The notes: generated from the sequence alone by a model not told the origin. A stretch of DNA of 6,139 bases from Myxococcales bacterium (GCA_021779335.1 JAJYAW010000186.1:1-6139); one strand, 5' to 3'. Positions 1 through 5,499 are shown, counted from the first letter of the stretch. Numbers and translations: made by a program.

Positions 1-1258
1 GGCGGCGACGCCGGCCCCGGGGCAGCCGCCCGTCGACGCGGGGGGGCAGGCCGGCGGCCAGCTCCGCGAGACGGTCAAGGTGGACCTGGAGCGGGTCGAC
101 TCCATGGTCGAGATGATCGGCGAGCTGATCATCGTCGAGTCCATGGTGGTCCACGCCCCCGAGGTGGCGCAGCTCACCTCGCTCAAGGTGCGCAACTACC
201 TCAACCAGCTCACCAAGATCAGCCGGGACCTGCAGAACGTGGCCATGCGCATGCGCATGGTGCCGGTGCGCGGCGCCTTCCAGAAGATGGCGCGCATGGT
301 GCGGGACCTGGCGCGCAAGAGCGGCAAGGACATCGTGCTGGAGCAGGCGGGCGAGGACACCGAGATGGACCGCTCCATGGTGGAGCGCATCGAGGATCCG
401 CTGGTCCACCTGGTGCGCAACTCCATCGACCACGGCATCGAGGCCACCGCCGACCGCAAGGCGTCGGGCAAGGCGCCGCGGGCGGTGGTCAGGCTCTCCG
501 CCTACCACGAGGGCGGCAGCATCGTGGTGGAGCTCTCCGACGACGGGCGGGGCCTGCAGCGGGACAAGATCCTGGCCAAGGCCCGGGAGAAGGGGCTGGT
601 CGAGGAGGGGCACGAGCTCACCGACCACGAGATCTACAACCTCATCTTCCTGCCGGGCTTCTCCACCGCCGCCAAGGTCACCGAGATCTCCGGCCGCGGC
701 GTGGGCATGGACGTGGTGAAGCGGAACATCGAGGGGATGCGCGGCCGCGTCTCGGTGAGCTCCCGGCCGGGGCAGGGCACCACCTTCAAGATGGTCCTGC
801 CGCTCACGCTGGCCATCATCGAGGGCATGCTGGTGGCCTGCGGCAAGGAGCGGTACATCATCCCCAGCCTCTCCATCGTCGAGTCCCTGCGCCCCAACGA
901 GGACATGATCTCGCTGGCGGCCGGCCGCGGCGAGGTCATCAACGTGCGCGGCGAGATCCTGCCGCTGCTGCGCCTGCACCGCCTGCTCCAGATGGACGGG
1001 CCGGACCGGCCGCCCACCGAGGGGCACGTGGTGGTCCTGGAGGGGCTGGGGCGCAAGCTCGGCATCGTGGTCGACGACGTCCTCACCCAGCAGCAGGTGG
1101 TCATCAAGCCGCTCGGGCAGGGCATCGGCGACACCGACTTCCTCTCCGGCGCCGCCATCCTCTCCGATGGCCGGGTCGGCCTGATCCTCAACGTGGATCG
1201 GCTCTCCTCGCTGGCGGCCTCCCGCGGCGCCCACCGGGACGCGGCGGCCGGGGCCTGA
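1..1258 (+). CDS. cheA: Chemotaxis histidine kinase CheA, C-terminal part (5' end outside window)
   Basis: CheA autophosphorylates from ATP and passes the phosphate to CheY and CheB; it sits in the cytoplasmic array with MCP and CheW. The frame is open from base 2 with no stop, so the gene starts left of the window. The N-terminal P1 (phosphorylatable His) and any P2 domain are not visible. A Gly/Pro/Ala-rich linker (2-60) leads into P3 (about 65-300, beginning VKVDLERVDSMVEMIGEL). The P4 ATPase follows: N box HLVRNSIDHGIE with its Asn at 419-421, G1 box DDGRG at 539-553, F box FLPGFST, G2 box GRGVGMD at 692-712, and GTTF. The P5 CheW-like domain runs from about 820 to 1220. There is no receiver domain at the C-terminus. 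A GTG at 80 lies inside P3 and is not the real start. The TGA is 4 nt before cheR, so the genes are probably cotranscribed. The family assignment is certain. Confidence 0.97.
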   Translation, partial: AATPAPGQPPVDAGGQAGGQLRETVKVDLERVDSMVEMIGELIIVESMVVHAPEVAQLTSLKVRNYLNQLTKISRDLQNVAMRMRMVPVRGAFQKMARMVRDLARKSGKDIVLEQAGEDTEMDRSMVERIEDPLVHLVRNSIDHGIEATADRKASGKAPRAVVRLSAYHEGGSIVVELSDDGRGLQRDKILAKAREKGLVEEGHELTDHEIYNLIFLPGFSTAAKVTEISGRGVGMDVVKRNIEGMRGRVSVSSRPGQGTTFKMVLPLTLAIIEGMLVACGKERYIIPSLSIVESLRPNEDMISLAAGRGEVINVRGEILPLLRLHRLLQMDGPDRPPTEGHVVVLEGLGRKLGIVVDDVLTQQQVVIKPLGQGIGDTDFLSGAAILSDGRVGLILNVDRLSSLAASRGAHRDAAAGA

Positions 1259-1262
1259 CGCC

Positions 1263-2075
1263 ATGGACGTGCAGACGTTCAAGGACTTCCAGGCCATCGC
1301 CTACCAGAAGGCGGGCATCTTCCTCCGCGAGGGGAAGGCCGCGCTGGTGCAGGCGCGCCTGGCCAAGCGGCTGCGCGAGCTCGGGCTGGCCAGCGAGCGC
1401 GAGTACCTGGAGGTGCTGCGCGGCGACGGCGCGGACGAGGTGGTGCTCTTCCTGGACGCCATCTCCACCAACTTCACCAAGTTCTGGCGCGAGCCGGACC
1501 ACTTCGAGACGCTGCGGGAGCACGTGCTGGCGCAGAAGGCGGCCGGGCAGCGCCGCTTCCGCTTCTGGAGCGCGGCCAGCTCGTCGGGCGAGGAGCCCTA
1601 CACCATCGCCATGACGCTGGACCCCATCCTGGAGGGGTGCGACTGGAAGCTGCTGGCCACCGACATCTCCACCCGCGTCCTGGCCCGCGCCGTGGCGGGC
1701 GTCTACTCCGCCGAGGAGATCGACGGGATCCCGCCCGTCATGCTGCAGCGCTACCTGGACCGGCTGCCGGCCGACGCGGGCGGCGAGGAGCGCTGGGCGG
1801 TGCGCGACGAGCTCAAGGCCAGGATCACCTACCGGCGGCTCAACCTGGCCAGCCGGCCGTACCCGATGAAGGGACCGCTCGACGCGGTCTTCTGCCGCAA
1901 CGTCATGATCTACTTCGACCGGCCCATGCGGGCCGGGGTGGTGGGCGAGTTCGAGCGGCTCACCGGCGCCGGCTGCCCGCTCTTCATCGGCCACTCGGAG
2001 ACGCTGAACGGGATCCCGACACGCTTCCGGACCGAGCGCCCCTCGGTCTACCGGATGCCCGAGGAGGGTCGATGA
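1263..2075 (+). CDS. cheR: Chemotaxis protein methyltransferase CheR
   Basis: CheR transfers methyl groups from S-adenosylmethionine to glutamates of MCPs, opposing CheB in adaptation. The 270-residue product has the usual CheR length. An N-terminal helical domain (about 1-75) contains AGIFLREGK. TNFTKFWRE at 69-77 matches the usual TNLTxFFRE. The SAM-binding Rossmann fold includes WSAASSSGEEPY (102-113), Asp134 in LATDIS, and CRNVMIYF (211-218). ATG 1263 lies 4 nt after the cheA stop and gives an N-terminus aligning with known CheR proteins; no strong Shine-Dalgarno precedes it, so translational coupling to cheA is likely. The stop overlaps the cheD start (ATGA). The beta-subdomain loop (about 165-180, LDRLPADAGGEERWAV) is about two residues longer than in E. 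coli CheR as I recall it and lacks the RGTG seen there. This may matter for receptor-tail binding. Confidence 0.96.
   Translation: MDVQTFKDFQAIAYQKAGIFLREGKAALVQARLAKRLRELGLASEREYLEVLRGDGADEVVLFLDAISTNFTKFWREPDHFETLREHVLAQKAAGQRRFRFWSAASSSGEEPYTIAMTLDPILEGCDWKLLATDISTRVLARAVAGVYSAEEIDGIPPVMLQRYLDRLPADAGGEERWAVRDELKARITYRRLNLASRPYPMKGPLDAVFCRNVMIYFDRPMRAGVVGEFERLTGAGCPLFIGHSETLNGIPTRFRTERPSVYRMPEEGR
2063..2068 (+). promoter_or_regulatory. Shine-Dalgarno site for cheD, inside the end of cheR
   Basis: GGAGGG at 2063-2068 is followed after 3 nt by ATG 2072. It lies within the last codons of cheR and supports 2072 as the cheD start rather than any upstream codon in that frame. Confidence 0.75.
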
Positions 2076-2551
2076 AGCTCATCACGGTCTCCATCGGCGG
2101 GCTCGAGGTGACGGCGGACCGAGAGGCCACGCTCATCACCCACGGCCTGGGGTCCTGCATCGCCGTCCTGACCTTCGATCCGCTCGCCAAGGTCGCGGGG
2201 ATGCTCCACTTCCAGCTCCCCACCTCCACGCTGTCGCCGGAGCGCGCCCGGGAGTCCCCCGGCACCTTCGCCGACACCGGCATCCCGCTGCTCTTCGAGC
2301 GGATGTACGCGCTGGGGGCCAAGAAGGGGAGCATCCTGGTCAAGGTGGCCGGGGGCGGGAACTTCCACGGCGACAGCGGCACCTTCGACATCGGCAAGCG
2401 CAACTACACGATGATGAGGAAGATCTTCTGGAAGGCGCAGGTCCTCATCGCGGCCGAGGACTGCGGCGGCAACCGATCGCGGACGGCGCGGCTGTTCGTG
2501 GACACCGGGCAGATCACGATCCAGTCGGGATCCGAGGTCAACCCGCTGTGA
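2072..2551 (+). CDS. cheD: Chemoreceptor glutamine deamidase CheD
   Basis: CheD converts selected MCP glutamines to glutamates and in several bacteria is also held by a CheC-type phosphatase. The predicted product is 159 residues, typical for the family. The catalytic residues are visible: Cys29 in THGLGSCIAV, His46 in GMLHFQLP and Thr23. All three are displaced by two from the Thermotoga maritima positions (Thr21, Cys27, His44). Other family signatures are KVAGGGNF and AEDCGGNRSR. The start is ATG 2072, which overlaps the cheR stop in ATGA and has GGAGGG just upstream. The open frame continues far upstream as an out-of-frame shadow of cheR, so a longer call would be wrong. The gene is followed after 35 nt by the CheY-like gene. 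Confidence 0.95.
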   Translation: MKLITVSIGGLEVTADREATLITHGLGSCIAVLTFDPLAKVAGMLHFQLPTSTLSPERARESPGTFADTGIPLLFERMYALGAKKGSILVKVAGGGNFHGDSGTFDIGKRNYTMMRKIFWKAQVLIAAEDCGGNRSRTARLFVDTGQITIQSGSEVNPL

Positions 2552-2574
2552 CGACGGCAAGCAGGCCCGAGGGG

Positions 2575-2580
2575 AAGGAG
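2575..2580 (+). promoter_or_regulatory. Shine-Dalgarno site deciding the start of the CheY-like gene
   Basis: AAGGAG at 2575-2580, within a purine stretch starting at 2571, is followed after 6 nt by GTG 2587. The earlier in-frame GTG at 2548 overlaps the cheD stop but has no comparable site, and the residues it would add precede the receiver fold. This favours 2587 as the start. Confidence 0.65.
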
Positions 2581-2586
2581 CACGCG

Positions 2587-2979
2587 GTGGCGCTCGACAT
2601 GCTCGTGGTGGACGACTCGCCGGTGACCCGGAAGATGGTCCGCAGGGCCATCGGCCTGTGCGGCTTGGAGATCGGCCAGGTCCTGGAGGCCGGCGACGGG
2701 GCCGAGGCCCTCTCCCGCATGGCCGAGCACCGGGTGGACCTGGTGCTGGCCGACATCAACATGCCGGTCATGAACGGGATGGAGCTGGTGGAGCGCATGA
2801 GCGCCGACGCGGAGCTCTCCAAGATCCCCGTCATCATCGTGGCCACGCCCATCAGCGAGCAGCGCATCGAGCGGCTGCTCGACATCGGGGCGCGCGCCTA
2901 CCTGGCCAAGCCGTTCCGGCCGGAGGCGCTCAAGGACCTGGTGCTGGAGATCCTGGGCAGGGGGGAGAGCCATGGTTGA
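2587..2979 (+). CDS. cheY: Single-domain response regulator, CheY-like
   Basis: This is a stand-alone receiver domain that would take phosphate from CheA and carry the output to a motor or other target. With start GTG 2587 it has 130 residues, the usual CheY length. It has the acidic pair Asp9-Asp10 (VVDDSPVTRKM), the phosphoacceptor Asp56 in LADINMPVMNG, Thr87, Tyr105 and Lys108 in AYLAKPF. No DNA-binding or enzymatic output domain follows. Thr87 is followed by Pro (VATPISEQ), where Ala or Ser is more common. The start is not certain: GTG 2548 would add 13 residues and overlap the cheD stop in GTGA, and ATG 2599 would remove four. The 3' end overlaps the CheX-like gene by 8 nt, suggesting coupled synthesis of regulator and phosphatase. 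The receiver family is certain; the CheY role comes from context. Confidence 0.9.
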   Translation: MALDMLVVDDSPVTRKMVRRAIGLCGLEIGQVLEAGDGAEALSRMAEHRVDLVLADINMPVMNGMELVERMSADAELSKIPVIIVATPISEQRIERLLDIGARAYLAKPFRPEALKDLVLEILGRGESHG

Positions 2980-3418
2980 GGCGACGCCGGAGCTGCTGAC
3001 CGAGATCCTGGGGTCCGTGCTCCAGGACTCCGCCTTCATGTTCGTGGAGCCGACCGACGAGCCGCCGGAGTGGGGCGAGCGGGTCTTCACCGCCACCCTG
3101 GCCTTCGAGTCGGTGAAGGGCGGCACCCTGCGGCTCACCATGGCCTGGCCGGTCGGCGTGGAGCTGGCCGCCAACATGCTGGGCACCGACGTCAGCGACC
3201 CCGAGGCCGAGGAGAACGGCCGGGCCGCGGTCTCCGAGATCCTCAACGTCATCGGCGGCGCCTGGGTGACCCGCTACTTCGGCACCAAGGTGCCGAGCCA
3301 GCTCGGCCTGCCGCAGGCCCTGCTCGCCAGCAAGCCGGCCACCGGCCCGTGCACCTGCGCCGCGCTGGTCCGCTCCGAGACGGGCGACCCGGTGCTGCTC
3401 GAGCTCGACATGGACTGA
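2972..3418 (+). CDS. cheX: CheX/CheC-family CheY-P phosphatase-like protein
   Basis: CheX, CheC and FliY proteins dephosphorylate CheY-P in bacteria without CheZ. This 148-residue product has the family layout: a beta-rich stretch with Gly-Gly before strand TLRLTMAW (about 40-60), a helix with ELAANMLG (64-71), then the phosphatase helix AAVSEILNVIGG with Glu89 and Asn92. Gly-Leu-Pro at 112-114 fits the conserved proline after that helix. The position four residues before Glu89, usually Asp or Ser, is Ala85. I see only one ExxN motif, which fits CheX-like (one site per subunit) better than two-site CheC. The start is ATG 2972, overlapping the regulator gene by 8 nt and preceded by GGGGGAG. 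It is the last gene of the operon; the stop is followed by the convergent intergenic region. The family call is good; the substrate is inferred from the adjacent CheY-like gene. Confidence 0.8.
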   Translation: MVEATPELLTEILGSVLQDSAFMFVEPTDEPPEWGERVFTATLAFESVKGGTLRLTMAWPVGVELAANMLGTDVSDPEAEENGRAAVSEILNVIGGAWVTRYFGTKVPSQLGLPQALLASKPATGPCTCAALVRSETGDPVLLELDMD

Positions 3419-3465
3419 ACCAGGGGGCGCGCCTCGCGATCGCCTCCTGCTCCCGGATCGGGCTC

Positions 3466-3510
3466 GGCCGCTTGGCGGCGGGCCGTTTGGCGGCGGGCCG
3501 TTTGGCGGGG
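3466..3510. repeat. Three tandem 15-bp repeats between convergent operons
   Basis: Three head-to-tail units lie at 3466-3480, 3481-3495 and 3496-3510, consensus GGCCGYTTGGCGGSG. Units one and two differ at a single base (C or T at position 6), and the third ends GGGG instead of GGCG. Each unit contains a small GCC-GYTT-GGC inverted repeat. They lie in the noncoding gap between the cheX and cheB stops. The rest of the gap (3419-3465) shows nothing I recognise. Confidence 0.85.
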
Positions 3511-3531
3511 CGGGGCTCCGCCCCTGGCCCC
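3507..3531. terminator. Possible bidirectional terminator hairpin
   Basis: GGGGC (3512-3516), a TCC loop and GCCCC (3520-3524) form a perfect 5-bp stem. Flanking GGGG (3507-3510) and CCCC (3528-3531) could extend it after an internal loop. It lies 93 nt after the cheX stop and 16 nt after the cheB stop on the other strand, so it could serve both operons. There is no T-run on either side, so it is not a classical intrinsic terminator; the call rests on position and stem strength. Confidence 0.4.
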
Positions 3532-3540
3532 GGCGGAGGC

Positions 3541-4632
3541 TCAGCCGCGCGCCTGCGCCTCGGCCAGCCGCAGCACCTCGGCGGAGATGAGGTCGAGGGG
3601 CAGGACCTGCTCCACCGCGCCGCAGTCGATGGCCACCTTGGGCATGCCGAAGACGACGCAGGAGTCCTCGTCCTGCGCCAGGGTGCGGGCGCCGGCCTCG
3701 CGCATGGCCAGCAGCCCCTGCGCCCCGTCGCCGCCCATCCCGGTCAGGATGACGCCGATGGCGTTCTTGCCGGCGGAGCGGGCCACCGAGCGGAACATGA
3801 CGTCCACCGAGGGCCGGTGCCGGTTGACGCGGGGCCCGTCCTTCACCTCGACGAGGTAGCGGGCGCCGGAGCGCCGCAGCAGCATGTGCTTGTTGCCGGG
3901 GGCCACCAGCGCCACGCCCGGCACCACCGAGTCGCCGTCCACGGCCTCGCGGGCGTCGAGCCTCGACATGGACTTGAGCCGGTTGGCGAAGAACCTGGTG
4001 AAGAGCTCCGGCATGTGCTGGGTGATGACGAGGCCCGGCGCGTTGGGCGGCAGGGAGGCCAGGATGCGCTCCACCGCCACGGTGCCGCCGGTGGAGGCGC
4101 CGAGGGCCAGGATCTGGTTGGTGGTGCGGCTCAGGGCCGGGGCCGGGCCGGCGGCCTGGCCGGGCGGGTGGGCGGGCCGGTCCGCCGGGGCGCGCACGCC
4201 GGTGGCCGCCACCTCCTTCACCTTCTCCACCAGGTCGGTGGTCATGTCGCCCACCGAGTAGGCCGCGCCCGGCTTGCACATGACCTCGACCGCGCCGGCG
4301 GCGAGCGCCTCCATGGCCAGCTCGCCGCCCGCCTGGGTCAGCGAGGAGACCACGATGACCGGGGTGGGCCGGTACCTCATGATCTTGCGCAGGAAGGTGA
4401 TGCCGTCCATGCGCGGCATCTCCAGGTCCAGCGTGATGACGTCCGGCTCCTTCTCCAGGAGCAGGTCGCGCGCCACGAAGGGATCCGGGGCGGTCCCCAC
4501 CACCTCGATGCCGGGGTCCCTGGCCAGGCCGGACGAGAAGACGTTGCGGACCACGGCCGAGTCGTCCACCACGAGCACGCGCACCCGGCGCGGGCCGGGT
4601 CGGGGAGCGGTGGGGGCAGGCGGTGCGGCCAT
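3541..4632 (-). CDS. cheB: Protein-glutamate methylesterase/deamidase CheB
   Basis: CheB removes methyl groups from MCP glutamates and is activated when CheA phosphorylates its receiver domain. The 363-residue product has a receiver domain at about 16-140 (VVDDS with Asp23-Asp24, phosphoacceptor Asp69 in TLDLEMPRMDG, Lys120 in CKPG). A Pro/Ala-rich linker (about 147-168) leads to the methylesterase domain (about 172-360). The catalytic triad is visible: Ser180 in GASTGG, His206 in TQHMPE and Asp302 in GMGGDGA. The chosen start is ATG 4632, preceded by AGGAG with 8 nt spacing, which puts a short Pro-rich leader before the receiver. The frame stays open upstream through the cheW region, but that is a GC-rich shadow. 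It lies 53 nt downstream of cheW and probably shares its transcript. Confidence 0.96.
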   Translation of the reverse strand: MAAPPAPTAPRPGPRRVRVLVVDDSAVVRNVFSSGLARDPGIEVVGTAPDPFVARDLLLEKEPDVITLDLEMPRMDGITFLRKIMRYRPTPVIVVSSLTQAGGELAMEALAAGAVEVMCKPGAAYSVGDMTTDLVEKVKEVAATGVRAPADRPAHPPGQAAGPAPALSRTTNQILALGASTGGTVAVERILASLPPNAPGLVITQHMPELFTRFFANRLKSMSRLDAREAVDGDSVVPGVALVAPGNKHMLLRRSGARYLVEVKDGPRVNRHRPSVDVMFRSVARSAGKNAIGVILTGMGGDGAQGLLAMREAGARTLAQDEDSCVVFGMPKVAIDCGAVEQVLPLDLISAEVLRLAEAQARG

Positions 4633-4645
4633 GGAGCGGGCTCCT
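4633..4645 (-). promoter_or_regulatory. cheB Shine-Dalgarno site inside a small inverted repeat
   Basis: In the mRNA sense the bases before the cheB ATG read AGGAGCCCGCTCC. AGGAG (4645-4641) is the Shine-Dalgarno site at 8 nt spacing. GGAG can pair with CTCC next to the start codon (4-bp stem, CCCG loop), partly hiding the site. The inverted repeat is directly visible; any effect on translation is inference. Confidence 0.5.
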
Positions 4646-4685
4646 GCGGCGGCGGTGGAGGGGGCGGCGCGCGGCCCGCCGGGCG

Positions 4686-5222
4686 TCAGCTGGCCGAGCG
4701 GCTCAGCTCCTGGGCCTCGTCGCTCGAGAGGATGCGGGCGATGTCCAGGAGGAACACGATGCGCTTCTCGTGCTTGCCGACGCCGAGGATGAACTCCTCG
4801 TTGAGCTGGGCGTGGGCCAGGCTGGGGGCCGGCTCGATCTGGGCGCCGTCGATGGAGAGCACCTCGAGCACCTGGTCCACCAGGAGCCCCATGGTGAGGG
4901 GGCGCCCGTCGACGGCGCACTGGACCACGATGATGACGGTCTGGTCGGTGGCCTCGGTCTTCTCCATCCCGAACTTGAGCCGGAGGTCGACCACCGGGAT
5001 GACCTTGCCGCGCAGGTTGATGACCCCGCGCACGAACTCGCGGGTCCGGGGGACGCGCGTGATCTCCATGAGCCCGATGATCTCGCGGACCTTGAGGATC
5101 TCGAGCCCGTACTCCTCCCTGGCGAGCTGGAAGGTCATGTACTTGCCGGCCAGCCGCCTGCCGAGGTCCGTGGCGGCGCTCTCGGTGCTGGTCGACTTGT
5201 CGGTGGGCGTCTCGGCGTTCAT
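4686..5222 (-). CDS. cheW: Chemotaxis coupling protein CheW
   Basis: CheW is the cytoplasmic adaptor that links CheA (through its P5 domain) to the MCP hairpin tip. The 178-residue product is one CheW domain (about 25-165) with a Ser/Thr-rich N-terminal extension of about 25 residues. Signatures are YGLEILKVREI (38-48), VPRTREFVRGVINLRG (57-72) and VIPVVDLRLKFGM (74-86). Arg65 matches the receptor-contacting arginine (Arg62) of E. coli CheW. A second conserved block is RIVFLLDIARIL near the C-terminus. ATG 5222 is supported by a strong AAGGAGG 6 nt upstream. It is the first gene of a probable cheW-cheB operon behind a sigma-54-type promoter. The upstream mcp reads the same way, so some read-through is possible. 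Confidence 0.96.
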   Translation of the reverse strand: MNAETPTDKSTSTESAATDLGRRLAGKYMTFQLAREEYGLEILKVREIIGLMEITRVPRTREFVRGVINLRGKVIPVVDLRLKFGMEKTEATDQTVIIVVQCAVDGRPLTMGLLVDQVLEVLSIDGAQIEPAPSLAHAQLNEEFILGVGKHEKRIVFLLDIARILSSDEAQELSRSAS

Positions 5223-5228
5223 GGCGTT

Positions 5229-5235
5229 CCTCCTT
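5229..5235 (-). promoter_or_regulatory. Strong Shine-Dalgarno site for cheW
   Basis: AAGGAGG on the - strand (CCTCCTT on +) with 6 nt spacing to ATG 5222. It is the strongest ribosome site in the window and fixes the cheW start. Confidence 0.85.
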
Positions 5236-5282
5236 CACGCGGACGCCGGGCCACCGGCGACCGGGATGGTCTTCCCCTCCAG

Positions 5283-5298
5283 AGCAGTCGATGTGCCA
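5283..5298 (-). promoter_or_regulatory. Probable sigma-54 (-24/-12) promoter of cheW-cheB
   Basis: On the - strand the bases read TGGCACATCGACTGCT. Against the consensus TGGCACRNNNNTTGCW only the first T of TTGC differs (C here). GG and GC, the near-invariant elements, have the correct 10-bp spacing (GG at 5297-5296, GC at 5285-5284). Transcription would start near 5272, leaving a leader of about 50 nt before the cheW ATG that includes its ribosome site. Sigma-54 promoters need an enhancer-binding activator; a candidate site lies upstream at 5346-5379. The call rests on one sequence match in the right place and orientation. Confidence 0.6.
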
Positions 5299-5345
5299 GT
5301 TCGCCTGGCGCGCAGACCGCCGCAAGGGACTTCGAAGACCGGCAA

Positions 5346-5379
5346 AAGCTGAATGAAAATTCAGTCGTGACGACAGCTT
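5346..5379. promoter_or_regulatory. AT-rich element with three interlocking inverted repeats; possible activator site
   Basis: The 34 bp hold CTGAAT-GAAA-ATTCAG (5349-5364), GTCGT-G-ACGAC (5364-5374) and an enclosing pair AAGCTG (5346-5351) with CAGCTT (5374-5379). The surrounding 40 bp are about 57% A+T, against roughly 30% around them. Its centre is about 85-90 bp upstream of the start predicted from the sigma-54 promoter, a usual distance for an enhancer-binding protein site. Alternatives are a folded RNA at the end of an mcp read-through transcript or an operator for another regulator. No known regulator's motif is recognised. Confidence 0.5.
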
Positions 5380-5426
5380 ACAGCGCAGCACCCGAATGGG
5401 CTAGCCAGATCCCGAGCGGGCAACGT

Positions 5427-5465
5427 CCCGGGTCCCAGGCGACCTCATGAAGAACCCGGGTCGCC
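5427..5465 (-). terminator. Possible mcp terminator: two competing stem-loops
   Basis: CCCGGGT (5427-5433) pairs with ACCCGGG (5454-5460), and GGCGACC (5438-5444) pairs with GGTCGCC (5459-5465). Both are perfect 7-bp stems, but they share 5459-5460 and the second stem's left arm lies in the first loop, so full forms exclude each other. They lie 35-75 nt after the mcp stop. There is no T-run downstream on the - strand, so intrinsic termination is uncertain. Confidence 0.35.
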
Positions 5466-5499
5466 GGCGCCCCAGCCGCCAGCGGGCGAGGCGCATGGT

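Noticed and set aside
1188..1994. A 268-codon - strand frame opposite cheA and cheR.
   Set aside because: Antisense shadow of conserved coding sequence, rich in Gly, Arg, His and Val, with no recognisable domain.
1637..2071. Upstream extension of the cheD frame to give a 304-residue protein.
   Set aside because: It is out of frame within cheR, is Arg/Gly/Pro-rich and adds nothing conserved. CheD begins naturally at ATG 2072 with a ribosome site.
2930..4279. A 449-codon - strand frame opposite cheX and overlapping cheB.
   Set aside because: It overlaps cheB in another frame on the same strand, and its composition is Gly/Arg/His-dominated.
3070..5352. A 760-codon + strand open frame across cheX, the intergenic gap and the antisense of cheB and cheW.
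   Set aside because: It overlaps three well-supported genes in other frames. Its translation is low-complexity Gly/Arg/His/Ala, typical of a shadow frame in GC-rich DNA, with no recognisable domain.
4633..5391. Upstream extension of the cheB frame on the - strand, which would give a 616-residue protein.
   Set aside because: The extension runs through cheW in another frame, is Arg/Pro-rich without domain character, and cheB has a good ribosome site and start at 4632.
5341..5400. A sigma-70-type promoter in the AT-rich island.
   Set aside because: I could not find a convincing -35/-10 pair with proper spacing on either strand, and the sigma-54 match nearby is far stronger.
4623..5450. A 275-codon + strand frame opposite cheW.
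   Set aside because: Antisense shadow: Leu/Asp/Gly/Val/His repetition arising from reversed cheW codons; no ribosome site or domain.
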